Below are positions 26,280 to 35,760 of a stretch of 64,000 bases of DNA, piece by piece; the stretch's first letter is position 1; each line of letters begins with the position of its first letter. Position numbers and translations under genes: made by a program. The notes under the pieces were generated by a model. That model was not told the origin of the DNA. It saw only the letters and a list, made by a program, of their open reading frames with translations, and did no database searches. The stretch is from Gilvibacter sp. SZ-19. Lineage in GTDB: Bacteria > Bacteroidota > Bacteroidia > Flavobacteriales > Flavobacteriaceae. The stretch lies in contig NZ_CP019333.1 in NCBI RefSeq assembly GCF_002163875.1, positions 186,001 through 250,000 of the forward strand, given 5' to 3'.

Positions 26280-29200
26280 TTATTGTTTAACGACACGTTT
26301 AACGGTTTGTCCTTGATCTGTTACGATCTGAACAAAATACATTCCTGAGGCCACATCGTTTAGATTAAACTGGATCTCAGCTCCCGCACCCTGTACATTG
26401 AAACGCTTGATCAAACGACCATTTACGTCGTATAGGTTCACGTCTTCTAAGATAGCTGTGCTGCGGTTGCGCAGGGTAAGCTCTCCTTGACTCGGGTTAG
26501 GATATAGTGTTATTACATTGTCGATTCCAAATTCGTCTACGCTCAATACACCCTCTACAGTTAAGGTAAAGGTACAGTCGCTGAAGTTTCCGGCAGCATC
26601 TGTAGCCGTAAGCGTTACCGTATAAACACCAGGGCCTAATTCAGCTCCTACAGCAGGATCTTGAGTGATAGTAGGATCTTCTGGACAGTTATCAGAGAAG
26701 GTCGCAGTTAGCGAGTAATCTGGAACTACATATGGAAGTCCGTCATCTATGATGTACAATTCGTCATCTGGACAAGTGATCTCCGGAGCAACGTCCTCTG
26801 CCACAACTTGTGTCAAGGTACGAGCTGCAAGACATCCTGCAAATCCGATTCCAATATTGTCGTTAGCAACTCCAAAAGAAGCCTCTAAACATGCATTTGG
26901 CCAATCGGCAGCGCTATCAGTATCTCCATTTCTCTGGAAGGAATCTGAACATAAAGTAGTAAGATCCGCTCCTGCTCCTGTCCAGTCAAGGTCCGCAGCA
27001 GTAATATTGAAACCAGCTACGGTGATATCGAAGGTCGATAAAATAGAAGCTGATACATTCCAAAATGCAGAGTCTACTACGTTTCCGTCTGGGTCTAAGA
27101 TAAGGATCCAACCAGCGTCCCCGCTGTCGTTACCCCACCAGATATTGTTACCCCAGTAATCTGAAGAACCTGCTTGATCGCTCCAAGCGATAGCTTCGTT
27201 CTCTTCCATTACGCCAAGAGTCTTTACAATTGGATTTACCGTGTTGATGTTAGAGAATGGTTCTTCACTAAGAACTACGCGGTATCCGGTATAATCCGTT
27301 TGTACCCCAACGTTTTGGATCTCCAAACGGTCTGGCGTTTGCATAGTAACTTCAGAAATAACCAGTTTAGACAAGAAGTCATCTGGAGTCTCTTCTGCCC
27401 AAAGGTCTATAGAACCTGTTGGTGTAAAGGTGTAATCTGTTCCTTGGAAAAGGAAAGCTCCACCCACCTCAGCATCAAACCAACGAATGTTGTTTGCAGG
27501 GTTTACTGGTGTAGCTGTTACAGTTACCTCGTCTCCGATACAAACGTCTGTAACTCCTGTTGTTAACGGAGAATCTGGAGTTTCTAATACCTCGATATCG
27601 TCTGAAGCTATAGAAGCCGTAGCACATTCAGAATCTGCGATCTCATAGCTGATAGTATGGATACCAACCCCAGCCACTGCAGGGTCAAAAGTATAGCTGC
27701 TTCCGTCACCGTTATCGGTAACTCCAGGTCCGCTGTAAATTCCTCCTAGTGGAGTACCAGCTCCTACCACAGTAAAGGCAGTCTCTGAGTCACATACATC
27801 TTCTGGAGCAGTGAAAGTTGCCTCACCTGTTGGAGTATCGAAATTCTCAGAACCATCTGTAGTACTGAAAGAAGAACCTTGAACAGCGTTCACACCAAGA
27901 CCACGCTTGGCAAAAGCATCCCAAATGATACATACGTTAGCTCCTCCGTAGATAGCGTTGTCTGCCGCGATGATCGCGTCACGTCCGTCTACGAATCCAG
28001 GGCTACAAGGCTGTAATTTCATAGCCTCAGTTACCAAGGCCAATGCTTTAACGTTACCGGCATCCAAAGAGCTGTCTCCGGTAAAGTTGTAAATATCAGC
28101 ATCCCATCCGCTAGCATCGATAAGACCCCAGGTCATTTCCCAAAGCATCATTGCCCAAACAGATCCTACTCCGTGAGGAATAGCAGAAGACCCTATAAAG
28201 TCATAGGTCTGTGGATTGATATTCATATCGGTACTGTACGGGAACGGACGAATTCCACCTCCGTCAGGACCTTCGTTGAAAAGATACGTTCCTACTCCAC
28301 GAGGGTCAACACCAGCATCTCCTGGCTCCATGGTCATTACAAGACCGTACCAGTCAGACCATCCTTCTCCCATTTGCTCAGAGTTGCCCAAACAGCCAGC
28401 AGCGCCAGGTCCTCCAGTCAAACGGTTAGAGATTCCGTGTCCGTATTCGTGAATAATTACAAGGTTGTCGTAGTCTCCGTCACGGGAACCACAAGTATAC
28501 ATTTGCATACGTGGGTTTCCACCATCTGGCGGAGTACCAAAGTTTGCATTACAAGTACCTGAACCGTCTTGAGCCTCTGAATCTACAGAGTCAGAACCAG
28601 CACCGCCGCCACCGTAATTGTTTTCTTGAAAGTTTCCTGCGGCCTCATCAAATCCGTACTGATAAAGTACATCGTGGATAATGTTGGTCCAGTAGAATAA
28701 GTTAGTTACAGCCGCAGCTTCGTATTGTGTAGAAGGCGAATAGTTGATGTCCCATTCGTAACCAACTCCTCCGAAGAACAAGTTAGCTCCTCCATCTGGT
28801 TGGAATCCTGGGTTATCGCCATCTTCATAAGCGTTTGCATTATTACCACGAGTAGTGGTGAATTCCGCTCCTGGAGCTCCGTTAGTATCGTGCCATCCAA
28901 AAGGAGAAGCAGTCGGGTCTGCAGGATTCACCTCGAAAGTACGCGCTCCAAAGAACGGGCTTTCCAAAGGCAAGGCGAAAACTTCATAACACTCAATACA
29001 ACCAGCAGCCGCTGATTTATCTACGGCAGGTTGTAAGTTCAAGTTGAAGTTCATCGCGTTCTCGTGGTCTCCGTGATCGTGATCGAACTCACAGGTAACC
29101 ATCCAGTTCACACGGTCAATGATGCGTCCGGTAGAAGCATCTACGCGAACAGACCACCAATTCTCTTGGGTCAACTCTAAAATAGAAAGATCCCAAGCCA

Positions 29201-29726
29201 AAACGATATCGCCGGCTTCGGTTTTCTGATAGGTCAAGGCCACTGGAATGTCCAATTTAGAAATACCACCATCGCTCATGATCATTTTAGGAGATCCTTC
29301 TGAAAGATCTTCGATCACAGTAATGGCTTTAGATGGCGTATAACCAAGCTCATTGGCAGCAGCGGTAATAGCAGCAGCAGCTGTAAGTCCAGGGCTGGTC
29401 ATTCCACTAGATTTCTCTATGGACTGAGCAACAAAACCGTTGTTCATCTTGATAAGCGTTCCATCTGCCTTGATGTGTGCAGATGATTCAGAACCATAAA
29501 CAGGAATGCCATTGACCAATTGACGGTAATATACGTGGGTTAGACCACTTACCTTACTGGTACTTTGGCTGGTGATTTCGAACTGAACGTCTTGGGGGGT
29601 CAGTCCGTGATTTTCTCTTTGTTGGGTTAAGTAGTTGGTGATGGTTGTTGTCGCATCCTGAGCGAATGATTGGGAGGTAAAAATCCCAATAATCCCCAGG
29701 AGTACAACCAGGGTACATTTTTTCAT
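26280..29726 (-). CDS. Secreted M36 (fungalysin) metallopeptidase with HYR domain and T9SS sorting tail
   Basis: 1148 residues. In order: signal peptide (1-22), an FTP-type propeptide ('VNGIPVYGSESSAHIKADGTL', about 50-200), and an M36 catalytic domain (about 230-620) with zinc site HEYGH near residue 425 and the downstream Glu in 'QMGEGWSDWYG'. Then come an Ig-like region ('PLTTGVTDVCIGDEVTVTATPVNP'), a lamin-tail-like segment ('KLVISEVTMQTPDRLEIQNVG'), a HYR domain ('ITCPDDELYII...YTVTLTATDAAGNFSDC') and a type A T9SS sorting domain ('NVITLYPNPSQGELTL...GMYFVQIV'). It should be exported by the type IX system and matured by propeptide removal, digesting extracellular protein. Confidence 0.95.
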   Translation of the reverse strand: MKKCTLVVLLGIIGIFTSQSFAQDATTTITNYLTQQRENHGLTPQDVQFEITSQSTSKVSGLTHVYYRQLVNGIPVYGSESSAHIKADGTLIKMNNGFVAQSIEKSSGMTSPGLTAAAAITAAANELGYTPSKAITVIEDLSEGSPKMIMSDGGISKLDIPVALTYQKTEAGDIVLAWDLSILELTQENWWSVRVDASTGRIIDRVNWMVTCEFDHDHGDHENAMNFNLNLQPAVDKSAAAGCIECYEVFALPLESPFFGARTFEVNPADPTASPFGWHDTNGAPGAEFTTTRGNNANAYEDGDNPGFQPDGGANLFFGGVGYEWDINYSPSTQYEAAAVTNLFYWTNIIHDVLYQYGFDEAAGNFQENNYGGGGAGSDSVDSEAQDGSGTCNANFGTPPDGGNPRMQMYTCGSRDGDYDNLVIIHEYGHGISNRLTGGPGAAGCLGNSEQMGEGWSDWYGLVMTMEPGDAGVDPRGVGTYLFNEGPDGGGIRPFPYSTDMNINPQTYDFIGSSAIPHGVGSVWAMMLWEMTWGLIDASGWDADIYNFTGDSSLDAGNVKALALVTEAMKLQPCSPGFVDGRDAIIAADNAIYGGANVCIIWDAFAKRGLGVNAVQGSSFSTTDGSENFDTPTGEATFTAPEDVCDSETAFTVVGAGTPLGGIYSGPGVTDNGDGSSYTFDPAVAGVGIHTISYEIADSECATASIASDDIEVLETPDSPLTTGVTDVCIGDEVTVTATPVNPANNIRWFDAEVGGAFLFQGTDYTFTPTGSIDLWAEETPDDFLSKLVISEVTMQTPDRLEIQNVGVQTDYTGYRVVLSEEPFSNINTVNPIVKTLGVMEENEAIAWSDQAGSSDYWGNNIWWGNDSGDAGWILILDPDGNVVDSAFWNVSASILSTFDITVAGFNITAADLDWTGAGADLTTLCSDSFQRNGDTDSAADWPNACLEASFGVANDNIGIGFAGCLAARTLTQVVAEDVAPEITCPDDELYIIDDGLPYVVPDYSLTATFSDNCPEDPTITQDPAVGAELGPGVYTVTLTATDAAGNFSDCTFTLTVEGVLSVDEFGIDNVITLYPNPSQGELTLRNRSTAILEDVNLYDVNGRLIKRFNVQGAGAEIQFNLNDVASGMYFVQIVTDQGQTVKRVVKQ

Positions 29727-29887
29727 AGAATTTTTGATTTAGCGTATTTGTTTTTCTAAACGTGCCCTAAAGTATTAAAAATTCGATGAATTTGATAACA
29801 GAAATTTAACAAAAACTATCAAATGTTAGTTTTTTTAACATTTGGGAATAATTTTGTTTAAAGTTTCGCTATCAGGGAATTAGCGGT

Positions 29888-30643
29888 TTATTCCAACCAA
29901 AGTTTAAAGTCCTTGACCCGCTCTCGTGCTACGATTACCTCTTGCTCTTTATAACTGTTAAGCTTGATCTGCAGCCTGGAATTCGTATAAGAAATGATGT
30001 CCTTAATAGCGTTTATATTGATGTAGAACTTCCTGTTGATCCGAAAGAACACGGCCGGCTCTAATTCTGATTCCAATTGTTCCAAAGTGGTATCTAGTAA
30101 GTAATTTCGACCTTCGAAAGTGTGGGCATAGGTACCCTTATTCTCGCTGTAGAAACACTCGATCTCATCTACAGGGATCATTCTCAAGTGTTGTCCAATT
30201 TTAACCGTAAAGCGCTTCTTGTACTCGCGTTCCACAGGATTGGTCAATAGCTTTTTGATGTCCTCAAAATTGAGCTGCACATTGCTACTCTGCTTCTGCT
30301 GACTCTTGTATTGCGCTATAGCAGCCTTAAGCTCGTCTTCGTCTATGGGTTTGAGCAAATAATCTATGCTGTTCAGCTTAAAGGCCTGTAAGGCGTATTC
30401 GTCATAAGCTGTGGTGAAGATGATCGCACTGTTTATCTCGATCTTATCGAAGATCTCAAAGGAAAGACCGTCACTGAGTTGGATATCTAGAAATATAATA
30501 TCTGGATGTTTATTGGTCTCGAACCAGGCAATAGATTCTTCAACAGAATGCAGCATGGTGAGTACTTCTACCTGATGCGATTCTAACATCCGCATCAATC
30601 TGCGGGCAGATGGTTTTTCGTCTTCAATGATGATTACTTGCAT
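29888..30643 (-). CDS. LytTR-family response regulator (system 2)
   Basis: 251 residues. The receiver domain has Glu7-Asp8 in the acidic pocket, phospho-acceptor Asp53 in FLDIQLSDG, 'TTAYDEYALQAFK' and Lys in 'YLLKPIDEDEL'. A linker of about 20 polar residues leads to a LytTR DNA-binding domain (about 150-251; 'IPVDEIECFYSENKGTYAHT', 'FFRINRKFYININAI'). It is the last gene of the system 2 operon, 19 bases after a 2TM gene. It is the likely binder of the 21-bp-spaced CAGTT repeats found upstream of its own operon and upstream of the DUF2141 gene at 50191. Confidence 0.92.
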   Translation of the reverse strand: MQVIIIEDEKPSARRLMRMLESHQVEVLTMLHSVEESIAWFETNKHPDIIFLDIQLSDGLSFEIFDKIEINSAIIFTTAYDEYALQAFKLNSIDYLLKPIDEDELKAAIAQYKSQQKQSSNVQLNFEDIKKLLTNPVEREYKKRFTVKIGQHLRMIPVDEIECFYSENKGTYAHTFEGRNYLLDTTLEQLESELEPAVFFRINRKFYININAIKDIISYTNSRLQIKLNSYKEQEVIVARERVKDFKLWLE

Positions 30644-30661
30644 AGCAATTTTTTGGCTGGA

Positions 30662-30997
30662 TTAGTATCTGAGATTCTTTTCTTCCTCTTCCTCTTCTTG
30701 CATGAATTCGCGGATCTTGCGCTCTTCCCAATTGCGGATAAAGCCCAACTTATCGCTAAAGACCCAAACACCGTGGAAGAATAGACCTATTCCCCAGAAC
30801 AAAGGTGTGGTAAATATGGTCCAATGCGGAATTTCAACGCCAATACGACCTTCGCTAAAAACAACTACACGTAGAAGAATGATCGCCGTATTTATGATCA
30901 AATACACAATAAGGTGATTGTAGAAGCCTTTAATATCGTCTACCTTTTTCTTGGCTCTGCCGTATTTTGAATTCTCGTATGATTTTTTATTTGCCAT
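30662..30997 (-). CDS. 2TM-domain protein (first stand-alone copy next to the regulator)
   Basis: 111 residues from the ATG at 30997; a TTG ten codons earlier would run into the spacer after the neighbouring gene and is unlikely. It contains a basic N-terminus, 'KKKVDDIKGFYNHLIVYLIINTAIILL', a second membrane segment ('FTTPLFWGIGLFFHGVWVF') and the closing motif WEERKIREFM followed by an acidic tail of six Glu. This is the 2TM domain (two membrane helices) that I know from Bacteroidota LytS-type kinases. Its role is unknown. It is probably a membrane partner of the kinase at 31490, which bears the same domain. Confidence 0.85.
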   Translation of the reverse strand: MANKKSYENSKYGRAKKKVDDIKGFYNHLIVYLIINTAIILLRVVVFSEGRIGVEIPHWTIFTTPLFWGIGLFFHGVWVFSDKLGFIRNWEERKIREFMQEEEEEEKNLRY

Positions 30998-31017
30998 AAT
31001 TGTCTGGTTGTTGCTGT

Positions 31018-31398
31018 TTACTCCCAACGCTGGTTGGAACTGTAATTGTTATCGGTATCCCATTTGATCTTGTCGTCCCAAGATTCGTCTTGAGCGCCGC
31101 CATTTTCGTGGAATTCTTCTTCGCGCATGAATTCTCTGATCTTGCGCTCTTCCCAATCCTTGTTGAACATTGGGCTCAGTCTAAATGCCTTCACTGCCTG
31201 AAAGGCCAAGCCGATCCCCCATCCGAAGGCAGCCCACAAAAACCAGGCGTAGCTCCAACCGTTGGTCGCATAATTGATCCAAGCCAAAAAGGGGATCATA
31301 ATGATATACCACATCAAACTGGTGTAGAACTTTTTGAGTTCTTCCACACGCTCCTTCGCACGGATGTATTTGTTCGGGTTTTTAGGACTATTACTCAT
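31018..31398 (-). CDS. 2TM-domain protein (second stand-alone copy)
   Basis: 126 residues: 'KERVEELKKFYTSLMWYIIMIPFLAWIN', a second hydrophobic segment 'FLWAAFGWGIGLAFQAVKAF', then WEERKIREFMREEEF and a polar 30-residue tail. It is homologous to its neighbour (30662-30997) and to the C-terminal domain of the kinase at 31490-32824. It lies between them in the same orientation, 91 bases after the kinase stop. The three copies most simply arose by tandem duplication of the kinase's terminal domain. Confidence 0.85.
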   Translation of the reverse strand: MSNSPKNPNKYIRAKERVEELKKFYTSLMWYIIMIPFLAWINYATNGWSYAWFLWAAFGWGIGLAFQAVKAFRLSPMFNKDWEERKIREFMREEEFHENGGAQDESWDDKIKWDTDNNYSSNQRWE

Positions 31399-31489
31399 GT
31401 TTTCTAATATTGATACTCAAAGATATTTAAGGGATAAGGCCTTTACAATTCCTTAGGACCCAACGGTCGAATTTTAAGGATGAATTGTA

Positions 31490-32824
31490 TTAGAAATCGT
31501 CTTTATCCATAAACTCACGGATCTTGCGTTCCTCCCAGTTCTTGCCTAAGAGCGGGTTGTAATTAAAAACCTCCATCGCATGACCTATAACTCCCAGTCC
31601 CCATCCGCCGATAGGAAATAAAGCCCAAGGAAAGTCCGTAGATTTTAAATTCAAGTATATAAAGATGGGCACAAAGATCAGATAGATCGAAAAGTGCACA
31701 TAGAATCCTTTGATCTTTTCTACGCGTTCTTGCGCCCGCAGATAGCGCTTTTCATTTATAAATTCTTCTTGTACGTTCATCGTAGTAGCTTTTTGTTTGG
31801 TGAGTAGCGGCAAGGCCACTACAAATTCATTGTTCAATTCAGAGATCAAAACCGGCCTGTCGGTGAGCAATTGATAGCGTTGTCTAATATTCTGTAAGCC
31901 TACACCACTGCTCTTTTTGACCACTTGTTTGGGTTGGATGTTGTTCTTCACAACTAAGGCGCCGTCTTGCTCATATATTGTAATGATAAGTCGCTTGCTA
32001 GGGGTTACCATATTGTGTTTTACTGCATTCTCAAGGAGCAGTTGCAAACTCAGCGGCACTACCTTGGCCTCTGGGTTCTCTAATTGCTGCGGAGTGTTGT
32101 ATTCTATACTATCCTCAAAGCGCATCTTAAGTAGCGACATATACAACTGTGCAAATTCGAGCTCTTCCTGCAAGGTTACCAGATCTTTGTTCTTCTGCTC
32201 CAAAACGTAGCGATATACCTTAGAGAGCGAAGTGGTGAACTTGGTCGCCGCCTTAGGGTTCTCTTCGATAAGACTGGTCAACACATTCAAACTGTTGAAC
32301 AGAAAATGCGGGTCTAACTGGTTTTTAAGCGCATCGAAACTGGCTGCTGCAGAACCGGCAATCTTCTTTTGTTCTTTGACCTGACTATCACGTGTCGACT
32401 TGTAATAATAAAAGGTGTAATAAATGGTCAGCATCACTACGGTGATCAAAAGGGCTACCATATAGTACTCCGGTTTCTCGGAGGCCAAGAATTCTCTAAT
32501 CGGCTTGCCTTCTAAGATGCTGTGAATAAAAAGACGAATAATAACGATAGCTCCGATGGTGGCTCCCAAGCTCGATAAGATCGACTGGGTCAGGTTCTTG
32601 GCTTTAAAGAAGTTCTTGCGGTGTTTTTGTAGGTAATAGCTAATGATATAGCCATTGAGTACGAAGAGCGTGACGGAGTAGATCTGATTGATCGTAAACT
32701 CTGTGAGCAATTCGCCGAAGGATTCCATCCGCCATCCTAAGAGATAGCTAATGATCATCAACACGATGAAGATGACAATCCCAAAACCAAAACCGCGTGC
32801 GGCTTCTTTAAAGAATCGGTTCAT
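31490..32824 (-). CDS. LytS-type histidine kinase with C-terminal 2TM domain (system 2)
   Basis: 444 residues. The N-terminal half has four membrane segments (about 13-33, 45-65, 85-105, 120-140). The kinase core follows: H-box 'LDPHFLFNSLNVL', N-box 'LQLLLENAVKHNM', glycine box 'GVGLQNIRQRYQLL'. The ATP-binding part seems reduced: the usual DxGxG box is replaced by 'VVKNNIQPKQ'. Residues about 362-444 form a complete 2TM domain ending WEERKIREFMDKDDF. It is thus a kinase bounded by membrane segments on both sides. It should phosphorylate the LytTR regulator at 29888. The gene starts two bases after the upstream TPR-like gene ends. Confidence 0.9.
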   Translation of the reverse strand: MNRFFKEAARGFGFGIVIFIVLMIISYLLGWRMESFGELLTEFTINQIYSVTLFVLNGYIISYYLQKHRKNFFKAKNLTQSILSSLGATIGAIVIIRLFIHSILEGKPIREFLASEKPEYYMVALLITVVMLTIYYTFYYYKSTRDSQVKEQKKIAGSAAASFDALKNQLDPHFLFNSLNVLTSLIEENPKAATKFTTSLSKVYRYVLEQKNKDLVTLQEELEFAQLYMSLLKMRFEDSIEYNTPQQLENPEAKVVPLSLQLLLENAVKHNMVTPSKRLIITIYEQDGALVVKNNIQPKQVVKKSSGVGLQNIRQRYQLLTDRPVLISELNNEFVVALPLLTKQKATTMNVQEEFINEKRYLRAQERVEKIKGFYVHFSIYLIFVPIFIYLNLKSTDFPWALFPIGGWGLGVIGHAMEVFNYNPLLGKNWEERKIREFMDKDDF

Positions 32825-32826
32825 AA

Positions 32827-33459
32827 TTATTGTTTACAAGTTCTTTCTATTACCTCTAGGCCGTAGTCCTTTCCGTGCTGCGGATAGAACTCTTCTGTAG
32901 CCTCAAAGTCGTCATATAAAAGTATGGCTTTTTGCAAAGCTTCACAGAATTCCGTTGGATCTTGCCCAAAAAAGCGCGCTGTCCCCATATCCCACTCGAG
33001 CTTCCCAAAGGCCACTCTGGGGTTTTCTGGAGCCAATTGTCCCGCTTGCTGATAGATCGCTGCCACTTTGGGAGCGTATTGCATGCCGTACTTTTCACCG
33101 TCAAAGGCAACCCAAGAGGTATACCACTGCGCTTCCACCACTAAGAGCTCCGGATTGTTAGGGCTAATTCCTTTGGCCAGATTCAAATACTCTTGAGCCT
33201 TATTGAGCATAGCTTTGCGTTTTTCCAATTCCGGCTGCTGAAAGCTCTCTATGGTGTTTATGAGCGCCACATAATAAGCTGGCAGCCATTGGTCGGCCTC
33301 CGCAGTGGAAATGCGCTCAAAAATGTTTGAGGCCTCTAAAGCTTTGCCACTTTGCCAAGTAGTCAGGGCTTTTTCCATTCCTTTTTGGTACTGTGTTTGC
33401 CCGATGCCAGTAAAGACTACTGAGATCATTAAGGCAAGTGTAAATACGATTGTTTGCAT
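32827..33459 (-). CDS. Exported TPR-like protein of the LytTR system 2 operon
   Basis: 210 residues with a signal peptide (about 1-20, ending GIGQ). The mature part is made of helical pairs resembling tetratricopeptide repeats: 'YQKGMEKALTTWQSGKALEASNIFERI', 'LNKAQEYLNLAKGISPNNPELLVVEAQ', 'IYQQAGQLAPENPRVAFGKLEW'. It is two bases upstream of the kinase gene, so the two are translationally linked. A periplasmic TPR protein in front of a sensor kinase could relay a signal from the outer-membrane receptor encoded further upstream; that is inference. Confidence 0.75.
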   Translation of the reverse strand: MQTIVFTLALMISVVFTGIGQTQYQKGMEKALTTWQSGKALEASNIFERISTAEADQWLPAYYVALINTIESFQQPELEKRKAMLNKAQEYLNLAKGISPNNPELLVVEAQWYTSWVAFDGEKYGMQYAPKVAAIYQQAGQLAPENPRVAFGKLEWDMGTARFFGQDPTEFCEALQKAILLYDDFEATEEFYPQHGKDYGLEVIERTCKQ

Positions 33460-33517
33460 GACTGTTCTGATTTATTTGTCGTAAATATCTTTTGATGTTA
33501 TAGGATTTCACATTTTG

Positions 33518-33535
33518 AATGACCCAATTGTCATT
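33518..33535. promoter_or_regulatory. Inverted repeat in the gap between receptor and TPR-like gene
   Basis: aatgac (33518-33523) and gtcatt (33530-33535) are perfect inverted arms around six bases. The left half, gaatgaccc, resembles the gaatggccc repeats at 13829-13860. It lies in the only sizeable gap (103 bases) of the LytTR system 2 operon and may be an internal operator or attenuator. Confidence 0.35.
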
Positions 33536-33562
33536 TTTTACTGCTGAAGTGTTATGGCCGCA

Positions 33563-35734
33563 CTAAAGGTTGTCTAATTGATTGTCGGTACCGTTGTCAG
33601 AAATGGTCCAAAAGAAGCCCACAAAGAAGAACTGATCGGCTGCCGGACGCAAGGCCCTGCGATCGAACTGTCCGTTTGCATTGGCGGTATTGGCGTACTG
33701 ATAACCATTTACATTGCGAAAGCCAAGTAGGTTGTTGACAGAGAAATACAAGATCTTCTGCTGATCTATCAAATAGGCCCAATTAAAGCTCAGGCTGTGA
33801 AAATCCTTGGTCTGCTCCTGTAAAAACCCAGGTCTATTCAGATCGGTATACGGCCTGCCGCTGCCGTATTGATAACTCCATCCCAGTTGACTCTTGAGTC
33901 CATCTACCCAGAGTTTAGCCACCACAGAAAGGTTGTGGGTATTGGCAAAGTTCGGGGTCGCTGCTGTTGGAAAATTCTGATACTGTCGCTCGGTATCCAA
34001 ATAGGAGTAACTCACCCAATAATCCAAATTCTTCACCGAAGTATTGTCGCGCCAAAACAGGTCGAAGCCTTGGGCATAACCATTTCCAGCGTTTGCAAAC
34101 TGACTCTCAAAGCCCGCCATTTGAGTATCAAAAGTGACTAGGTCTTTGTAATCTTTGCGGTACAATTCAGCTCGGAATATCTTACCTTCGTGGCTGAACT
34201 GATAGTTCAAGATATAGTGCTGGGTCATCTGCGGATCCAAGCCGGGCGCAAACTTTAAAAAGTCGCTCCCTACCTGCTGATAGAAATTTCCGTAGGCTAC
34301 AGAAAGTTGGCTGTGGTCTCCCGTTTTATAGGCCGAGGAGATACGCGGCGCCAGACTGAATCTGTCATTTGCTTGGGTGTATTCGCCGCGCAAACCCAGT
34401 TTAACGGCAAACTTTTTAGAAAAGATAATATCGCTCTCTGCAAAAGCAGCACTGATGTTGTTGTTAAACCCATAGGCGGCAGAGAAATCTTGGTTGGTAA
34501 AGGTCTCATCAAAATCGGTCCAGAATTGTTCTGCTCCAAAGGCCAATTTAAACCTGCTGTTGAATCGCTTCCTTAATTTAAGCTTGGTATGCACCGAGTA
34601 CTCTGTGTTGTCAATGTCGTTGTCTATAATTGTAAGATCGGTTCCGGCCAAAGTTAAACTAGCTCCAAGATCGAGCTTCCAGCCGTTCTCTAAGCGTTGG
34701 TAATAGGAACTGTTGGTATACCAATTGCGGTTCTTTAAACTAAAGAAGAGTCCTTCTTCTAAATTGATGTCTTCTTGGGTCAGGCTAAAATTGGAGTTGT
34801 CAAATGCAGTATAGACCTTTAATAGTCCCTCTCCTATCTTGTGTCTGTAAACCGCTTCACCTGCAAAGGTCTCGAAGGGCTTTTCCCAATCATTTCTGTC
34901 TGGGTAGAGCACTAAATAAGGCGCCAAATTAATGTAAGAGGCATTTACACTCACAGAACTCTTTTCCCAGAGTTTGGTATGTCCCAAAGAGCCTCCAACG
35001 GTCATAAGGGCAATGTCGGTCTTGTTCTGCAACGGCTCGTCTATGGTATTGAGCAAGAGCACACTGGAAAGACCCTGGCCAAACTCCGCAGAATACCCTC
35101 CGGTAGAAAAGGTGATCCCGTCAAAGAGAAAGGGCGAATAGCGCCCGCGTGTTGGTATATTGTTGGTTGTGGGAGTATAGGGTGTAAAAACGCGGATCCC
35201 ATCGATAAATATCTGCGTCTCTCCGGCATCGCCTCCACGTACAAAGAGTCTCCCGTCTTCTGATACCGTTGTGGTTCCGGGTAAGGTTTGAAGCGCCCCC
35301 ACAAAATCTCCTAAGGCACTCGCCGTGGTAACCACATCTAGCGGTTTTAAAACAGAGACCTTAGAATTATCGCCTGCCTCAAAAGTTCCAGCAGAGAGTA
35401 CCACGGTTTCTAAAGCATTGAGATCTTCGCGAAGTTTGAGTTCCAGCTTTTGCATGGACTTTACCTCTGCTGTCAATTCCAAGGTCTCAAAACCAATATA
35501 TGACACCGAAAGTGTTTGCTGTCCGGTCTCTTCGGATTCAAAGCTAAAACTGCCGTCATCGGCTGTAGAGGCGCCATCATAAGTGCCTACTAAATAAACA
35601 TTGGCTCCCGCCACTGGGTTCCCGGATGGATCTTTGACCACTCCGCTTATCTGTTGTTGTGCAAAACTGTTGGCTATAAAGCCAAATAATATTAGACTAA
35701 GTGTAAGTACAAGTGTGGTTACGACTTTTTGCAT
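33563..35734 (-). CDS. TonB-dependent outer-membrane receptor with CarboxypepD-like domain
   Basis: 723 residues from the ATG at 35734 (a GTG nine codons earlier is rejected because it precedes the signal peptide 'MQKVVTTLVLTLSLILFGF' by polar residues and falls near the promoter box). A carboxypeptidase-regulatory-like domain ('VKDPSGNPVAGANVYLVGTYDG', about 25-105) is followed by a plug ('LSAGTFEAGDNSKVSVLKPLDVV', 'LFVRGGDAGETQIFIDGIRV') and a barrel. No SusD partner is adjacent. It is the first gene of the apparent operon that encodes LytTR system 2, so it may supply the signal. The ligand is unknown. Confidence 0.88.
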   Translation of the reverse strand: MQKVVTTLVLTLSLILFGFIANSFAQQQISGVVKDPSGNPVAGANVYLVGTYDGASTADDGSFSFESEETGQQTLSVSYIGFETLELTAEVKSMQKLELKLREDLNALETVVLSAGTFEAGDNSKVSVLKPLDVVTTASALGDFVGALQTLPGTTTVSEDGRLFVRGGDAGETQIFIDGIRVFTPYTPTTNNIPTRGRYSPFLFDGITFSTGGYSAEFGQGLSSVLLLNTIDEPLQNKTDIALMTVGGSLGHTKLWEKSSVSVNASYINLAPYLVLYPDRNDWEKPFETFAGEAVYRHKIGEGLLKVYTAFDNSNFSLTQEDINLEEGLFFSLKNRNWYTNSSYYQRLENGWKLDLGASLTLAGTDLTIIDNDIDNTEYSVHTKLKLRKRFNSRFKLAFGAEQFWTDFDETFTNQDFSAAYGFNNNISAAFAESDIIFSKKFAVKLGLRGEYTQANDRFSLAPRISSAYKTGDHSQLSVAYGNFYQQVGSDFLKFAPGLDPQMTQHYILNYQFSHEGKIFRAELYRKDYKDLVTFDTQMAGFESQFANAGNGYAQGFDLFWRDNTSVKNLDYWVSYSYLDTERQYQNFPTAATPNFANTHNLSVVAKLWVDGLKSQLGWSYQYGSGRPYTDLNRPGFLQEQTKDFHSLSFNWAYLIDQQKILYFSVNNLLGFRNVNGYQYANTANANGQFDRRALRPAADQFFFVGFFWTISDNGTDNQLDNL

Positions 35735-35760
35735 CTGCTTGTTTTTTCTGATTGATGACA

